From Blastococcus sp. MG754426 (GTDB taxonomy: Bacteria; Actinomycetota; Actinomycetes; Mycobacteriales; Geodermatophilaceae), in NCBI RefSeq assembly GCF_021699055.1, contig NZ_SSXC01000039.1:1-37983 (forward strand): DNA of 37,983 bases, given 5' to 3'. The notes under the pieces are model-generated. The model was not told where the DNA came from and searched no databases. It saw only the letters and a list, made by a program, of their open reading frames with translations. The position numbers and the translations under genes were made by a program. Of the stretch, positions 1 through 8,812 are shown piece by piece (within the stretch, counting starts at the first letter, position 1; each line of letters starts with the position of its first letter).

Positions 1-2064
1 GCCGCCGGCGGGCGGGCTGGTGCCCACGAGCGCGCCGGGGGCGAGGTCGCTGTCCACCCGGTGGACCCGGTGGAGGAAGCCGGCGTCCTCGAGTACGTCC
101 TGGCACGCCAGCGGCTCGTCGCAGGACGGCACCCGGACGGTGTTCCCGCGGACCACCTCGGGGTCGGCGGGCGGGAAGTCGGCGCTGCCGCGGGCGGTGA
201 GGATCGGCGCCATCGCGTCGTGCCAGATGGTGGCGCCCTTGCCCCCGCCGAAACCGCCGACGTCCTCGTTCTCCTTCGGGTTGAACACCATCACGCTGGC
301 GGCGATCTCCGGCGTGTAGCCGACGAACGCCACCGAGACGTTCTCCTGGGTGGTGCCGGTCTTCCCGGCGATCTGGTGGCCCGGCACGTACGCCCGCCGG
401 CCGGTCTGGCCGCCGTAGCCGGGTTCGACGTCCTTGCGGAGCATCTGGTTGAGCGTGTCGGCCACGCCGGGCGGGATCGCCTCGGGGGTGCAGCGGTCAC
501 CGCCGACCAGCGGCTCGCCGTCCGGGCCGAGCACCGGCTCCCCCTCGCGGTCCAGCAGCGCGGTGACCGGGACGACCTCGCACCGGGTGCCCGAGGCGGC
601 CAGCGTGGAGTACGCGCTGGCCAGGCCCAGCGGGCTGGTGGCCTCGGGCCCGAAGGCGAACGAACCGTTGTTCTCGTCGATCGTGCGCTGCGCCAGGCCG
701 TCGGGGCCGTAGGCGTAGAGCCCCATCCGCTCGGCCATGCGCACCGGCTCCTCGACGCTGCCCAGCGCGTCCTCGAGCGCGAGGAAGTAGGTGTTCGAGG
801 ACTGGTAGAGCGCCGTCGTCAGGTCCAGCGAGGCCCGGTAGGTGCCGGAGTTGCGGACGTCGTAGAAGCCGCGGCCCTCCCGGTAGACGCGGGAGACGTA
901 CGGGCTCGGCGCGGTGAGCGTGTACCCGGTGGAGTAGCCGCGGGCCAGCGCCGCGGCGGCCACGAACACCTTGTAGGTCGACCCGGCGCCCCGGCTGGGC
1001 AGCGCGTTGAGGTTGACCGACTCCTGCCGGCGGTCGCCCTCGTCGTGGCCGAAGATGCGGTTGACGCTCATGGCCAGCAGGTGGCCGGTGCCCGGCTCGA
1101 CCGCGACGTATCCGTTGCGCTCGAGGTCGTCCTGGGTGAGCCCGAGCTCCTCGATCAGGTAGCGCTGCACGAAGTCGCAGACGTAGGCGCCCACGGACGC
1201 CTCGACGCAGCCCCGGCGCGGCGCGGGGCCCGGGGCGAGGCCCAGCGGGGCGGCCGCGGCCTCGGCCTCCTGCTCCGGGCTGATGTAGCCCTGCTCGGCC
1301 ATGCGGGCCAGCACCTGGTTGCGCCGGATGGTGGCGCCTTCGGGGTCGGTGAAGGGGTCGTGGTCCTGCGGGCTCTGCACCAGCCCGGCCAGCAGCGCGG
1401 CCTGGGGCAGGGTCAGCTCCGCCGCGTCGACGCCGAAGAACGCCCGGGCCGCCGGCTGCACGCCGTAGGCGTTCTGCCCGAAGTAGACGATGTTCAGGTA
1501 GCGGGTGAGCAGCTCGTCCTTGCTGTAGGTCGCCTCCATCGCCAGCGCCAGGCGGGCCTCGCGCAGCTTGCGGCCGAAGGTCTTCTCGACGGCGGCGTCG
1601 CGCTCGGCCTGGGTGCGCGCCGACTGCAGCAGGGTCTGCTTGACCAGCTGCTGGGTGAGGGTCGAGCCACCCTCCTCGACCTCGCCGGCGGCGATGTTGG
1701 TGACCAGGGCGCGGGCGGTGCCCTGCACGTCCAGCCCGCCGTGCTCGTAGAAGCGCGCATCCTCCACGGCGACCAGCGCCTGCCGCATGACCTCGGCGAT
1801 CCGGTCGAACTCCACCGGCTCGCGGTTCTCCCGGTAGAAGGAGGTGATGACCTCGCCGTTGGCGGCCAGCACCACGGTGTTGCGGGCCGGCACCTCGACG
1901 GAGAACTCCTCCGGCGGGTCGCCGAGCAGCGCCGAGGAGCTGCGCGCGGCCAGCGCCGGCCCGCCCACCCAGGGCAGCAGGAGCCCGGCCACCAGCGCCC
2001 CGGCGAGCAGGACGGCGCACGCGAGCCTGAGCAGGGTGCGGCCCGTCCCCGTGCGCGACTCCAT
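1..2064 (-). CDS. Bifunctional penicillin-binding protein (transglycosylase/transpeptidase), 3' end cut by window
   Basis: Class A PBP that polymerises lipid II and cross-links peptidoglycan at the outer face of the membrane. 688 codons are visible and no stop is reached. After a short basic N-terminus there is one membrane anchor (about residues 10-35). The GT51 glycosyltransferase domain follows, with E101-D102 in EDARFYEH and the GGSTLTQQ motif at 132-139. The transpeptidase domain has all three motifs: S362-TYK, SSN at 422-424 and KTG starting at K568. The last 45 residues (VRVPSCDEP onward) look like the start of a PASTA domain. The ATG is preceded by a strong GGAGGAGGG ribosome site. 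It is divergent from the alcohol dehydrogenase, so the 174-bp gap must hold its promoter. Nothing is missing in the visible part. The family assignment is secure; the paralogue (PonA1- or PonA2-like) is not decided. Confidence 0.93.
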   Translation of the reverse strand, partial: MESRTGTGRTLLRLACAVLLAGALVAGLLLPWVGGPALAARSSSALLGDPPEEFSVEVPARNTVVLAANGEVITSFYRENREPVEFDRIAEVMRQALVAVEDARFYEHGGLDVQGTARALVTNIAAGEVEEGGSTLTQQLVKQTLLQSARTQAERDAAVEKTFGRKLREARLALAMEATYSKDELLTRYLNIVYFGQNAYGVQPAARAFFGVDAAELTLPQAALLAGLVQSPQDHDPFTDPEGATIRRNQVLARMAEQGYISPEQEAEAAAAPLGLAPGPAPRRGCVEASVGAYVCDFVQRYLIEELGLTQDDLERNGYVAVEPGTGHLLAMSVNRIFGHDEGDRRQESVNLNALPSRGAGSTYKVFVAAAALARGYSTGYTLTAPSPYVSRVYREGRGFYDVRNSGTYRASLDLTTALYQSSNTYFLALEDALGSVEEPVRMAERMGLYAYGPDGLAQRTIDENNGSFAFGPEATSPLGLASAYSTLAASGTRCEVVPVTALLDREGEPVLGPDGEPLVGGDRCTPEAIPPGVADTLNQMLRKDVEPGYGGQTGRRAYVPGHQIAGKTGTTQENVSVAFVGYTPEIAASVMVFNPKENEDVGGFGGGKGATIWHDAMAPILTARGSADFPPADPEVVRGNTVRVPSCDEPLACQDVLEDAGFLHRVHRVDSDLAPGALVGTSPPAGG

Positions 2065-2238
2065 GACCCTCCTCCGGACGAATGGCCAGCTCAGCAGGGT
2101 CGCCCGCGCTGCACAACCACCCGCGCGGCGAGGTGCGCGACCGGAACCGCCCCGTCCGTCTCCCGGTCCCCGCCCGCCACACCCGGCGCTCCCGGCCCCG
2201 GTTCGCCCGCCCAGGGGTCACGGCGTTGGATGGGGGGC

Positions 2239-3249
2239 ATGCCTGACTCGATGCTGGCCGGCCGGCTGGACGTCCGCACCCGTGAGTTCGCGGTGAAGGA
2301 GGTGCCCGTCCCCGTGCCCGGGCCCGGCGAGGTCCTGATCCAGGTCGCCGCGGCGGGGATCTGCCTCTCCGACGTCCACCTGATCGAGGGGCAGCTCTCC
2401 CCCCTCTTCCTCGCCGGTGACGAGGTGACGCTGGGCCACGAGGTCGCCGGCACCGTGGCCGTGCTCGGGGACGGGGTGACCGGCCTCGCCGAGGGCCGGC
2501 GGGTGCTGCTGCAGGCCGGCGAGGAGAAGGACGGCTGGATCCACACCCGCGGCGTCGACTACGACGGCGGCTGGGCGCAGTACGCCCTCGCTTCGGCGGA
2601 GACGGTGGTGCCGATCCCGGACGACCTGCCGTTCGAGCAGGCCTGCATCGTGCCCGACGCGGTGTCGACGCCGTGGGCCTCGATCGTGCGGACCGCGCAG
2701 GTGCGGGCCGCGCAGCCGGTCGGCGTCTGGGGCATCGGCGGGCTCGGCGCGCACGCGGTGCAGCTGCTGCGGCTGGCCGGGGCCGCCCCGATCGTCGCCG
2801 TCGACCCGGTGCCGGCCGCCCGGCACCGGGCGCTGGACTTCGGCGCGGACCTCGCACTGGACCCGTCCGAGGACATCGCCACCCGCGTCCGCGAGCTGAC
2901 CGGCGGCGCCGGGCTGGCGTTCGCCTTCGACTTCGCCGGGGTCGCGCCGGTGCGCGAGCAGGCGGTCCGCTGCCTGGAGCGCGACGGCGCCCTGGTGCTG
3001 GTGGGTCTCACCGACCAGCCGCTGGAGATCCGGAACGGCACCCAGTTCAGCTACTTCGGCCAGCGGATCCTCGGTCACTACGGCTCCGAGCCCGCCCACG
3101 TGGTGGAGCTGGTGGACCTGGTGCGGCACGGCCGCCTGGACCTCTCCCGCTCCATCTCCGGCACGCTGCCGCTCACCGAGGCCGCCGACGGCGTGGAGCG
3201 GCTGGCGAACAAGGAGGGCGACCCCATCCGCCTGGTCATCACGCCATGA
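2239..3249 (+). CDS. Zinc-type alcohol dehydrogenase lacking the structural-zinc cysteines
   Basis: Medium-chain dehydrogenase/reductase of about 336 aa, likely oxidising an alcohol with NAD(P). The GroES-like N-terminal domain has C42 and the GHE motif (H67-E68), two expected catalytic-zinc ligands; D140 sits near the position of the third. The Rossmann motif GIGGLG is at about 166-171, followed by an acidic VAVD end. The lobe that usually carries four structural-zinc cysteines is shortened to a cysteine-free stretch (about residues 92-107), so the structural zinc site is absent. This is known in some MDR subfamilies. The start is uncertain: in-frame ATGs lie at 2230, 2239 and 2251, and I chose the middle one because a G-run precedes it. 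The substrate cannot be told from sequence. It is divergent from the PBP and convergent with acVLRF1. Confidence 0.88.
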   Translation: MPDSMLAGRLDVRTREFAVKEVPVPVPGPGEVLIQVAAAGICLSDVHLIEGQLSPLFLAGDEVTLGHEVAGTVAVLGDGVTGLAEGRRVLLQAGEEKDGWIHTRGVDYDGGWAQYALASAETVVPIPDDLPFEQACIVPDAVSTPWASIVRTAQVRAAQPVGVWGIGGLGAHAVQLLRLAGAAPIVAVDPVPAARHRALDFGADLALDPSEDIATRVRELTGGAGLAFAFDFAGVAPVREQAVRCLERDGALVLVGLTDQPLEIRNGTQFSYFGQRILGHYGSEPAHVVELVDLVRHGRLDLSRSISGTLPLTEAADGVERLANKEGDPIRLVITP

Positions 3250-3337
3250 CTCTGTCGTCCTCCGGACGACACCGCGGCCAGCGTGCCGTCCCCGGCCGCC
3301 GCTGAGCCGTCGGGACGCTGGGGGACGGGATTGCGGC

Positions 3338-4000
3338 TCAACCCGGGGACGGCTCGCGGATGAGCACCCGGACGGCGCGGAACTGCTCCGGCGTCGTCAG
3401 CAGCACCGCCTTCGTCGGGTCCCCCACGTCCAGGGCGGGGTCGCGGCGCAGGGCGGCCAGCGGGCGCAGCCGGGGGTCGGCCAGCACGTCGTCGGCCAGC
3501 CCCCGGTCGCCCCCCGTGAACAGCGCGGCCAGCCCACCGGCGTGCGGCAGCAGCACCCGGACGGCGGTCTCCACCGCGTGCCCGACGACGGCGTCGGCCT
3601 GGTTGGCCCGCCGCCACGCGAACCGCTGCTGCGACCAGCCGCCGGCCGCGGTGCGGCCCTGCACCTGGCGGGCGTCGACCTTGGAGACCACCAGTTCCCC
3701 GCCGTCGAAGACGCCGACCGCCCACCGGCCACGGCGGACCAGCAGCACGCCGGCGCGTCGCGGCCGTCCCGCGGCGGCGGTGAAGCTGCCGAGCAGCGGC
3801 GGCTCGGGGGTCCAGCCGAAGGGGGCGCGCAGCACGACGGTGGTCGTGTCCGCGCAGGTGATCCGCAACCCGTCGTCGACCGGCTCGACCGCCGCGAAGG
3901 CGCCGTGCCGGGTGGCGACGCCGTCCAGCCACCGGCCCAGCCGCTCGGGGGCCACCCCGAGCTGCCGCCCGCCACCGGCAGCGGGCCGGGCGCGGGTCAC
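3338..4000 (-). CDS. acVLRF1-family peptidyl-tRNA hydrolase (Vms1-like release factor)
   Basis: A 220-aa protein of the actinobacterial VLRF1 group, related to eukaryotic Vms1/ANKZF1 and eRF1-like factors that cut peptidyl-tRNA on stalled ribosomes. The key motif is GGWSQQRF at residues 120-127: a glycine-rich loop with glutamines Q124/Q125, followed by an arginine-rich helix (AWRRANQ), as expected for the VLRF1 catalytic loop. The C-terminal half is a compact alpha/beta region ending in LIREPSPG. The start is GTG and overlaps the stop of the upstream aminopeptidase-like gene by 4 nt (GTGA), so translation is probably coupled. Family membership is inferred from the motif and overall pattern. 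Activity on peptidyl-tRNA is known for the family and has not been shown for this protein. Confidence 0.82.
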   Translation of the reverse strand: MTRARPAAGGGRQLGVAPERLGRWLDGVATRHGAFAAVEPVDDGLRITCADTTTVVLRAPFGWTPEPPLLGSFTAAAGRPRRAGVLLVRRGRWAVGVFDGGELVVSKVDARQVQGRTAAGGWSQQRFAWRRANQADAVVGHAVETAVRVLLPHAGGLAALFTGGDRGLADDVLADPRLRPLAALRRDPALDVGDPTKAVLLTTPEQFRAVRVLIREPSPG

Positions 4001-5253
4001 CGGGACCGCAGCGTGAGCAGCCGGTCGAGCACGTCGCCCACCCGCAGGCCGTCGTGCTCGTGCTCGTTGGTGACCCAGGTGCGCACGTTCCCGACCTCCT
4101 CGGCGGTCTGCAGCGACAGGCCCGCGTCGACGTACATGTCGTCGAAGTAGACCGCGGCGTCGACCGGTACCTCGTTGGCGGCCAGCCGGGCGGGGTCGTA
4201 CAGGACGGGGAACTCCTCGATCCCGGCGAGCGCGTGCGCGGCCGGGCCGAACGGCCGGAGCGAGGCGATCTCGTCGAACATCCAGGGGTAGACCATCTCC
4301 CCGGTGAACGGCAGCGGGCGGCGTCCGCCGTCGAACTCGGGCCCCCGCTCCGCCTGCGCCGCCCAGCCGACCGGGCCGGGGCCCTGCGCGTAGATGCTCT
4401 CGTGCAGCGTCGCGTAGAGCGGGTTCTCCCAGTAGGCGGTGCGCCGGGCGACCTGGTCGAGGAACGTGTCCGACAGCCCGCCGTCGTCGTCGAGCGCCTC
4501 CTCGAACAGCCAGTGCAGCTCCTCGGCGCCGTCGCGCGCACCCAGCGCCTGGCCGACGGTCTGCAGGCGCCGCACGGTGAGCCGGTCGCCGTCGGGCAGG
4601 GTGGCCGGCGCGGCGGACAGCCGGTCGGCGACGGCGGCGACCTGCGCGACGTCGCCGGGGTACCGCGCGTAGAACCGGCGGGTCTTCGCCGCGACGCGCG
4701 GGTAGGTGCGCCGGTAGACCTCCCGGGCGTCGGCGCGCAGACCCGCCAGCCCGCCGGTGACCAGGCAGCGCGCGAGCCCCTCCGGCGCCTGCGAGAGGTA
4801 GGTGAGGGTGACGAAGCCGCCGTAGCTCTGCCCCAGCGTGGTCCAGCGGCGCCCGCCGTACAGGGTGCGCCGGATGTGCTCGGCGTCGGCCACGATCGAG
4901 TCGGCGCGGAAGGCGAGGAGGTGGCGGGCGGCCGAGCCGGCGTCCGGGAAGCGGCTGATCCCGGCGCCGGTGACGCGGGAGCTGCGCCCGGTGCCGCGCT
5001 GGTCGAGCAGGACGACCCGGAAGTCGCGCAGCGCCCGCTCCACCCAGCCACCCCGGGTCGGCCGCGGGGACCTGCCCCCCGGGCCGCCCTGCAGGAAGAG
5101 CAGCAGCGGGAGGTCGTCGGCACGCCGATCGGGGTGGACCAGCTCGCGGACGAAGACCTCGAGGGTGCCGCCGTCGTCGGGGGCGCGCCAGTGCAGCGGC
5201 ACGGTGACCGACCGCTCGCGCACGTGCGCCCCGGGGAGTGCGTACTGCTGCAC
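3997..5253 (-). CDS. Prolyl-aminopeptidase-like alpha/beta hydrolase (peptidase family S33)
   Basis: A 418-aa cytoplasmic hydrolase resembling the long (about 430 aa) proline iminopeptidases, which remove N-terminal proline from peptides. The oxyanion motif QGGPGG is at residues 55-60 and the nucleophile elbow GQSYGG at 141-146 (S143). The acid D371/D372 lies in YFDDMYVD and the histidine in NEHEHDGLR (H398 or H400), so the triad is complete. The long helical cap between about 160 and 330 is typical. The proposed start is the GTG 11 nt downstream of the MFS stop; a second in-frame GTG lies 10 codons further in. It ends in a 4-nt overlap with acVLRF1. True proline specificity cannot be proven from sequence. 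Confidence 0.85.
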   Translation of the reverse strand: MQQYALPGAHVRERSVTVPLHWRAPDDGGTLEVFVRELVHPDRRADDLPLLLFLQGGPGGRSPRPTRGGWVERALRDFRVVLLDQRGTGRSSRVTGAGISRFPDAGSAARHLLAFRADSIVADAEHIRRTLYGGRRWTTLGQSYGGFVTLTYLSQAPEGLARCLVTGGLAGLRADAREVYRRTYPRVAAKTRRFYARYPGDVAQVAAVADRLSAAPATLPDGDRLTVRRLQTVGQALGARDGAEELHWLFEEALDDDGGLSDTFLDQVARRTAYWENPLYATLHESIYAQGPGPVGWAAQAERGPEFDGGRRPLPFTGEMVYPWMFDEIASLRPFGPAAHALAGIEEFPVLYDPARLAANEVPVDAAVYFDDMYVDAGLSLQTAEEVGNVRTWVTNEHEHDGLRVGDVLDRLLTLRSR

Positions 5254-5264
5254 GGGCCCGCCGC

Positions 5265-6479
5265 TCAGCGGGCCAGCGCCGGCTCGGCGGCGTGCTCGGC
5301 CGGCACGTGCAGCAGCCGCTGGTAGGAACCGACCACGACCGCGGCGATCCCCGCGGCGACGATCGCGACGACGAACGCCCGGTTCGCGCCGGCGACGTCG
5401 ACGATCTTCCCCGCGACCGAGGCGCCCACGGCCACGCCCAGGCCGAGCGCGGTGCCGATCCAGGTGAACGCCTCCGTCACCGCCGACCGGGGGACGAGGA
5501 GCTCGGCCAGGGTGAAGGAGCTGATCAGGGAGGGCGAGACCGCGATCCCGGCGACGACCACGAACGGCACCATCAGCCAGACGCCGTCGATGAACAGCAG
5601 CGGGACGACGAGCGCGGTGAGCAGGACGAGGGCCCCGACGAGCCGCAGCCGCAGCGGCAGCCGCCAGTGGATGGCACCCCAGCCGATGCCGCTGGCCATC
5701 GACCCCACCGCCAGGCTGGCGATGAGCACGCCGGACAGCGCCATCGCGTCCCGCTCGTCGGCGAAGGCGACCAGGGCGATCTCGAGCGTGCCGAGGATGG
5801 CGCCCACGGCGGCCCCGACGACGAAGAGCACGCGCAGACCGTGCGTGCGGATCGCGGACGGCCCCTGCCGGCTCAGGTGCCCGTGCGGCTCGGGCTCGGT
5901 GCGGCGCTGGGCGGCGAACAGCAGGCTGCCGACGGCGGCGAGGGTGAACGCCGTCACCACGCCGGAGGTGGCGTGCCCGGTGGTCGAGAGGAACGTCACG
6001 AGCACCGGGCCGACGATGAAGACGAACTCGTCGACGACGGACTCCATCGACAGCGCCGTGTGCAGCCGGTGGCTGCCGCGCAGGAGGTGGGTCCACCGGA
6101 CGCGGATCATCGAGGAGACCGGCGGGATGCACGCCCCGGCCAGCCCGGCGGACAGGAAGACGACCAGCAGCGGCCAGTCCTCCCGCACGGAGAAGAGGAA
6201 GACCACCCCGGAGAGCACGAACACGGCCAGCACCGGGAGCAGCACCCGCCGCTGGCCGTGGGTGTCGGCCCACCGCCCCAGCAACGGCCCGGCGGCCGCC
6301 GTCGTCACCGCGCCGGTCGCGGCCACGGCGCCGCCGAGACCGTAGGAGCCGGTCTCGGACGCGACCAGCAGGACCGAGCCCAGCCCGACCATCGAGAGGG
6401 GCAACCGTCCGATGAAGGCAGCGAGCACCATCGGCAGGGCGTGCGGCGTGCGCAGCACCTGCAGGTAGGGATTCGGCAC
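5265..6479 (-). CDS. MFS transporter
   Basis: A 404-aa major facilitator with about twelve hydrophobic segments, likely a proton-coupled exporter in the inner membrane. The loop after the second segment carries the MFS motif-A-like run LLGRWADTHGQRR. The GTG start is chosen because GGAGG lies 10 nt upstream and the resulting N-terminus (VPNPYLQVLRTPHALPM) leads straight into the first membrane helix; more upstream codons read as low-complexity arginine/glycine sequence. Eleven bases separate it from the aminopeptidase-like gene, which in turn overlaps acVLRF1, so the three probably form one transcript. The substrate is unknown. Export of peptides or amino acids is only a guess from the neighbouring peptidase. 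Confidence 0.87.
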   Translation of the reverse strand: MPNPYLQVLRTPHALPMVLAAFIGRLPLSMVGLGSVLLVASETGSYGLGGAVAATGAVTTAAAGPLLGRWADTHGQRRVLLPVLAVFVLSGVVFLFSVREDWPLLVVFLSAGLAGACIPPVSSMIRVRWTHLLRGSHRLHTALSMESVVDEFVFIVGPVLVTFLSTTGHATSGVVTAFTLAAVGSLLFAAQRRTEPEPHGHLSRQGPSAIRTHGLRVLFVVGAAVGAILGTLEIALVAFADERDAMALSGVLIASLAVGSMASGIGWGAIHWRLPLRLRLVGALVLLTALVVPLLFIDGVWLMVPFVVVAGIAVSPSLISSFTLAELLVPRSAVTEAFTWIGTALGLGVAVGASVAGKIVDVAGANRAFVVAIVAAGIAAVVVGSYQRLLHVPAEHAAEPALAR

Positions 6480-6593
6480 GAGCGGGGTTGCCTCCGGGAA
6501 CGGGAAGGGGCCCAGCCACGCTAACCGAACGTGGCCACTCGCGCCGCGACGGCGATCCGTGGCGCCGCACCCGCCCCGGCGATGACCAGGGTC

Positions 6594-6653
6594 CCTGATC
6601 GTGGAGCGTCCTCCCCCACCGCCCACCGCGAGGGAGGACACCCGGCGATCAGG
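6594..6653. repeat. Two-tier inverted repeat (7 bp + internal loop + 8 bp)
   Basis: Outer arms CCTGATC / GATCAGG enclose inner arms GTCCTCCC / GGGAGGAC, with seven unpaired bases on each side between the tiers and a 16-nt loop. Both tiers are perfect and the internal loop is symmetric, as in structured RNA or a composite operator. It has no T-run, so it is not a classical intrinsic terminator. Confidence 0.55.
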
Positions 6654-6686
6654 TCACCCGATCGTGGCCAGGCAGCCGGGCGGACG

Positions 6687-6726
6687 CGCCAGGGCCCGAA
6701 CCGCAGCCGCGATCCGGGCCCTGGCG
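6687..6726. repeat. Perfect 11-bp inverted repeat
   Basis: Arms CGCCAGGGCCC and GGGCCCTGGCG are exact reverse complements around an 18-nt loop. It sits about 70 nt downstream of the pckG stop on the leftward strand and is very GC-rich. It could be a rho-dependent or U-less terminator for pckG, or part of a larger structured RNA. Confidence 0.6.
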
Positions 6727-6738
6727 ACGTGCTGGAAC

Positions 6739-6755
6739 GGGCCCCTGCAGGGCCC
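6739..6755. terminator. Short GC-rich hairpin just after pckG
   Basis: GGGCCC, a 5-nt loop (CTGCA) and GGGCCC form a 6-bp perfect stem about 40 nt past the pckG stop. It lacks a T-tract. U-less hairpins near gene ends are common in actinobacteria, so a terminator role is plausible but unproven. Confidence 0.4.
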
Positions 6756-6795
6756 CGCCGCGAGCGTGCGAGTGGCGGGAGCAGGGGGCCTTCCC

Positions 6796-8610
6796 CTACG
6801 CGAGGCGGCTCTTGAGGATCTCCAGCTCGTCCCACATGGTGCTGGGCAGCTTCTCGCCGAACTTCTCGAACCACTCGGTGATCTGCGGGATCTCCTCGCG
6901 CCACTCCTCGGGCTTGACCGCGAGGGCCTGCTCGACCTGCTCGGTGGTCATGTCCAGGCCGGAGACGTCGAGCGAGTCCGGCGTGGGCACGTGGCCGATC
7001 GGCGTCTCGACGGCGGCCGCGGTGCCCTCGAGGCGCTCGATGACCCACTTGAGCACGCGGCTGTTCTCACCGAAGCCCGGCCACAGGAAACCGCCGTCGG
7101 CGTCCCGGCGGAACCAGTTGACGTAGAAGATCTTCGGCAGCTTGCTCGCATCGTGCATCTTGCCGGTCTCGACCCAGTGGCCGAAGTAGTCACCGGCGTT
7201 GTAGCCGATGAAGGGCAGCATGGCGAACGGGTCCCGGCGGACGACGCCGACCGCCCCGGTCGCCGCGGCGGTCGTCTCCGAGGAGAGCGTCGCGCCCATG
7301 AACACGCCGTGGTTCCAGTCCCGGGCCTCGGTGACCAGCGGGATCGTGGTCTTGCGGCGGCCGCCGAAGAGGATCGCCGAGATCGGCACGCCCTGGGGGT
7401 CCTCGTACTCCGGCGCCAGGATCGGGCACTGGGTGATCGGCGTGCAGAAACGGCTGTTCGGGTGGCTGGACAGCTCGTCGCTGTCCGGCGTCCAGTCCCG
7501 GCCCTTCCAGTCGGTGAGGTGCGCCGGCGGCTCGTCGGTCATGCCCTCCCACCAGACGTCGCCGTCGTCGGTGAGCGCGACGTTGGTGAACACCGAGTTG
7601 CCCTGGTCGATGGTGCGCATGGCGTTCGGGTTGGTGTCCCACCCGGTGCCCGGGGCGACGCCGAACAGGCCGTACTCGGGGTTGAGCGCGTACAGGCGGC
7701 CGTCCTCGCCGAAGCGCATCCAGGCGATGTCGTCGCCCAGGGTCTCGACCTTCCAGCCGGGGATGGTCGGCTCGAGCATCGCCAGGTTGGTCTTCCCGCA
7801 GGCGCTCGGGAAGGCGGCCGCGATGTAGTAGGTCTTCTGCTGCGGGTTGGTGAGCTTGAGGATCAGCATGTGCTCGGCCAGCCAGCCCTCGTCGCGCGCC
7901 ATGACCGAGGCGATGCGCAGCGAGTAGCACTTCTTCCCCAGCAGCGCGTTGCCGCCGTAGCCGGAGCCGTAGGACCAGATGGCCCGCTCCTCGGGGAAGT
8001 GCACGATGTACTTCGTGTCGCTGCAGGGCCACGGCACGTCGGCCTGGCCGGGCTCCAGCGGGGCGCCGAGGGAGTGCATCGCCGGCACGAACGGCCGGTC
8101 GGAACCCATGGCCTCGAGGATGCGGCTGCCGATGCGGGCCATCACGCGCATGGAGACGACGACGTACTCGGAGTCGGTGAGCTCGACGCCGAACATCGGG
8201 TTCTCGGCCTCGACCGGGCCCATGCAGAACGGGATGACGTACATCGTCCGGCCGCGCATGCACCCCCGGTACAGCTCGGTCATGACCGACTTCATCTCGC
8301 CCGGGTCCATCCAGTTGTTGGTGGGACCCGCGTCGGCCTCGTCGACCGAGCAGATGAAGGTGCGGTCCTCGACGCGCGCGACGTCGCTGGGGTCGGAGGC
8401 GCACCAGAAGGAGTTGGGCTTCTTCTCCAGCGGCGTGAAGGTGCCCGCGTCCACCAGCTTCCGGGTGAGCCGCTCCCACTCCTCGTCGGTGCCGTCGACC
8501 CAGACCACCTGGTCCGGCGTCGTCAGCTCGGCCATCTCCCGCACCCAGGCGAGCAGCCGGGCGTGCGTCGTCGGGGCGTTCTCCAGACCTGGGGTGGCCA
8601 CGGTGGTCAC
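6796..8610 (-). CDS. pckG: Phosphoenolpyruvate carboxykinase (GTP)
   Basis: Converts oxaloacetate and GTP to phosphoenolpyruvate, GDP and CO2, the first step of gluconeogenesis. At 604 aa the length fits the GTP-dependent family. Visible signatures are the PEP/oxaloacetate region [12 protein letters not shown], the P-loop [12 protein letters not shown] with the hyper-reactive cysteine at C271 and K273/T274, and the kinase-2 segment LGDDIAWM. The nucleotide-binding end [13 protein letters not shown] is also present. The start is GTG with GGAG five bases upstream. It is transcribed alone, divergent from the old-yellow-enzyme gene; a GTAAC-N10-GTTAC dyad lies in the shared upstream region. No truncation or lost catalytic residue is seen. 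Confidence 0.97.
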   Translation of the reverse strand: MTTVATPGLENAPTTHARLLAWVREMAELTTPDQVVWVDGTDEEWERLTRKLVDAGTFTPLEKKPNSFWCASDPSDVARVEDRTFICSVDEADAGPTNNWMDPGEMKSVMTELYRGCMRGRTMYVIPFCMGPVEAENPMFGVELTDSEYVVVSMRVMARIGSRILEAMGSDRPFVPAMHSLGAPLEPGQADVPWPCSDTKYIVHFPEERAIWSYGSGYGGNALLGKKCYSLRIASVMARDEGWLAEHMLILKLTNPQQKTYYIAAAFPSACGKTNLAMLEPTIPGWKVETLGDDIAWMRFGEDGRLYALNPEYGLFGVAPGTGWDTNPNAMRTIDQGNSVFTNVALTDDGDVWWEGMTDEPPAHLTDWKGRDWTPDSDELSSHPNSRFCTPITQCPILAPEYEDPQGVPISAILFGGRRKTTIPLVTEARDWNHGVFMGATLSSETTAAATGAVGVVRRDPFAMLPFIGYNAGDYFGHWVETGKMHDASKLPKIFYVNWFRRDADGGFLWPGFGENSRVLKWVIERLEGTAAAVETPIGHVPTPDSLDVSGLDMTTEQVEQALAVKPEEWREEIPQITEWFEKFGEKLPSTMWDELEILKSRLA

Positions 8611-8730
8611 GGCGTCTCCATCCTCTGCGTCGCCGGTGCGGATCCCCGCTCCGACGGTGGTGCCCTGCGAGCCGCGGCCGGCGGAACGACCGCGGGAATC
8701 GGGTCAGGCTACAAGCGCGGACACGCGCCT

Positions 8731-8750
8731 GTAACCGAGACAAATGTTAC
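8731..8750. promoter_or_regulatory. Candidate operator in the pckG / OYE divergent region
   Basis: GTAAC and GTTAC are perfect 5-bp inverted arms separated by 10 bp, in a locally AT-rich patch between two divergent genes. The half-site matches the inner part of the ArsR operator at 10886-10909, but the spacer differs (10 versus 6 bp), so the same protein need not bind both. Confidence 0.35.
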
Positions 8751-8812
8751 GTATAGGACGTCTACCGCTCAGCCCGGAATAGTCTGGTAGAAGGCGGCGT
8801 TCGCCACACCTC

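Larger units (their letters stand above)
6480..6795. other. Gene-free spacer rich in stem-loops between pckG and an MFS gene
   Basis: No convincing coding region in any frame. It holds at least three inverted repeats (listed separately) and the direct repeat GATCGTGG. Both flanking genes point left, so this is the 3' side of pckG and the promoter side of the MFS-aminopeptidase-acVLRF1 operon. Part of it may end pckG transcription, and part may be a 5' leader or a small RNA; the sequence does not decide. Confidence 0.6.

Noticed and set aside
61-3249. Very long rightward open frame running through the PBP region into the alcohol dehydrogenase
   Set aside because: The first 2.1 kb is antisense to a PBP with all catalytic motifs; open antisense frames are expected at this GC content. 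Only the 3' part is a gene.
8607-8621. Four-codon leader frame (M-E-T-P-stop) whose stop overlaps the pckG GTG
   Set aside because: Its GAGG lies directly against the ATG, too close for initiation, so the overlap is probably chance.
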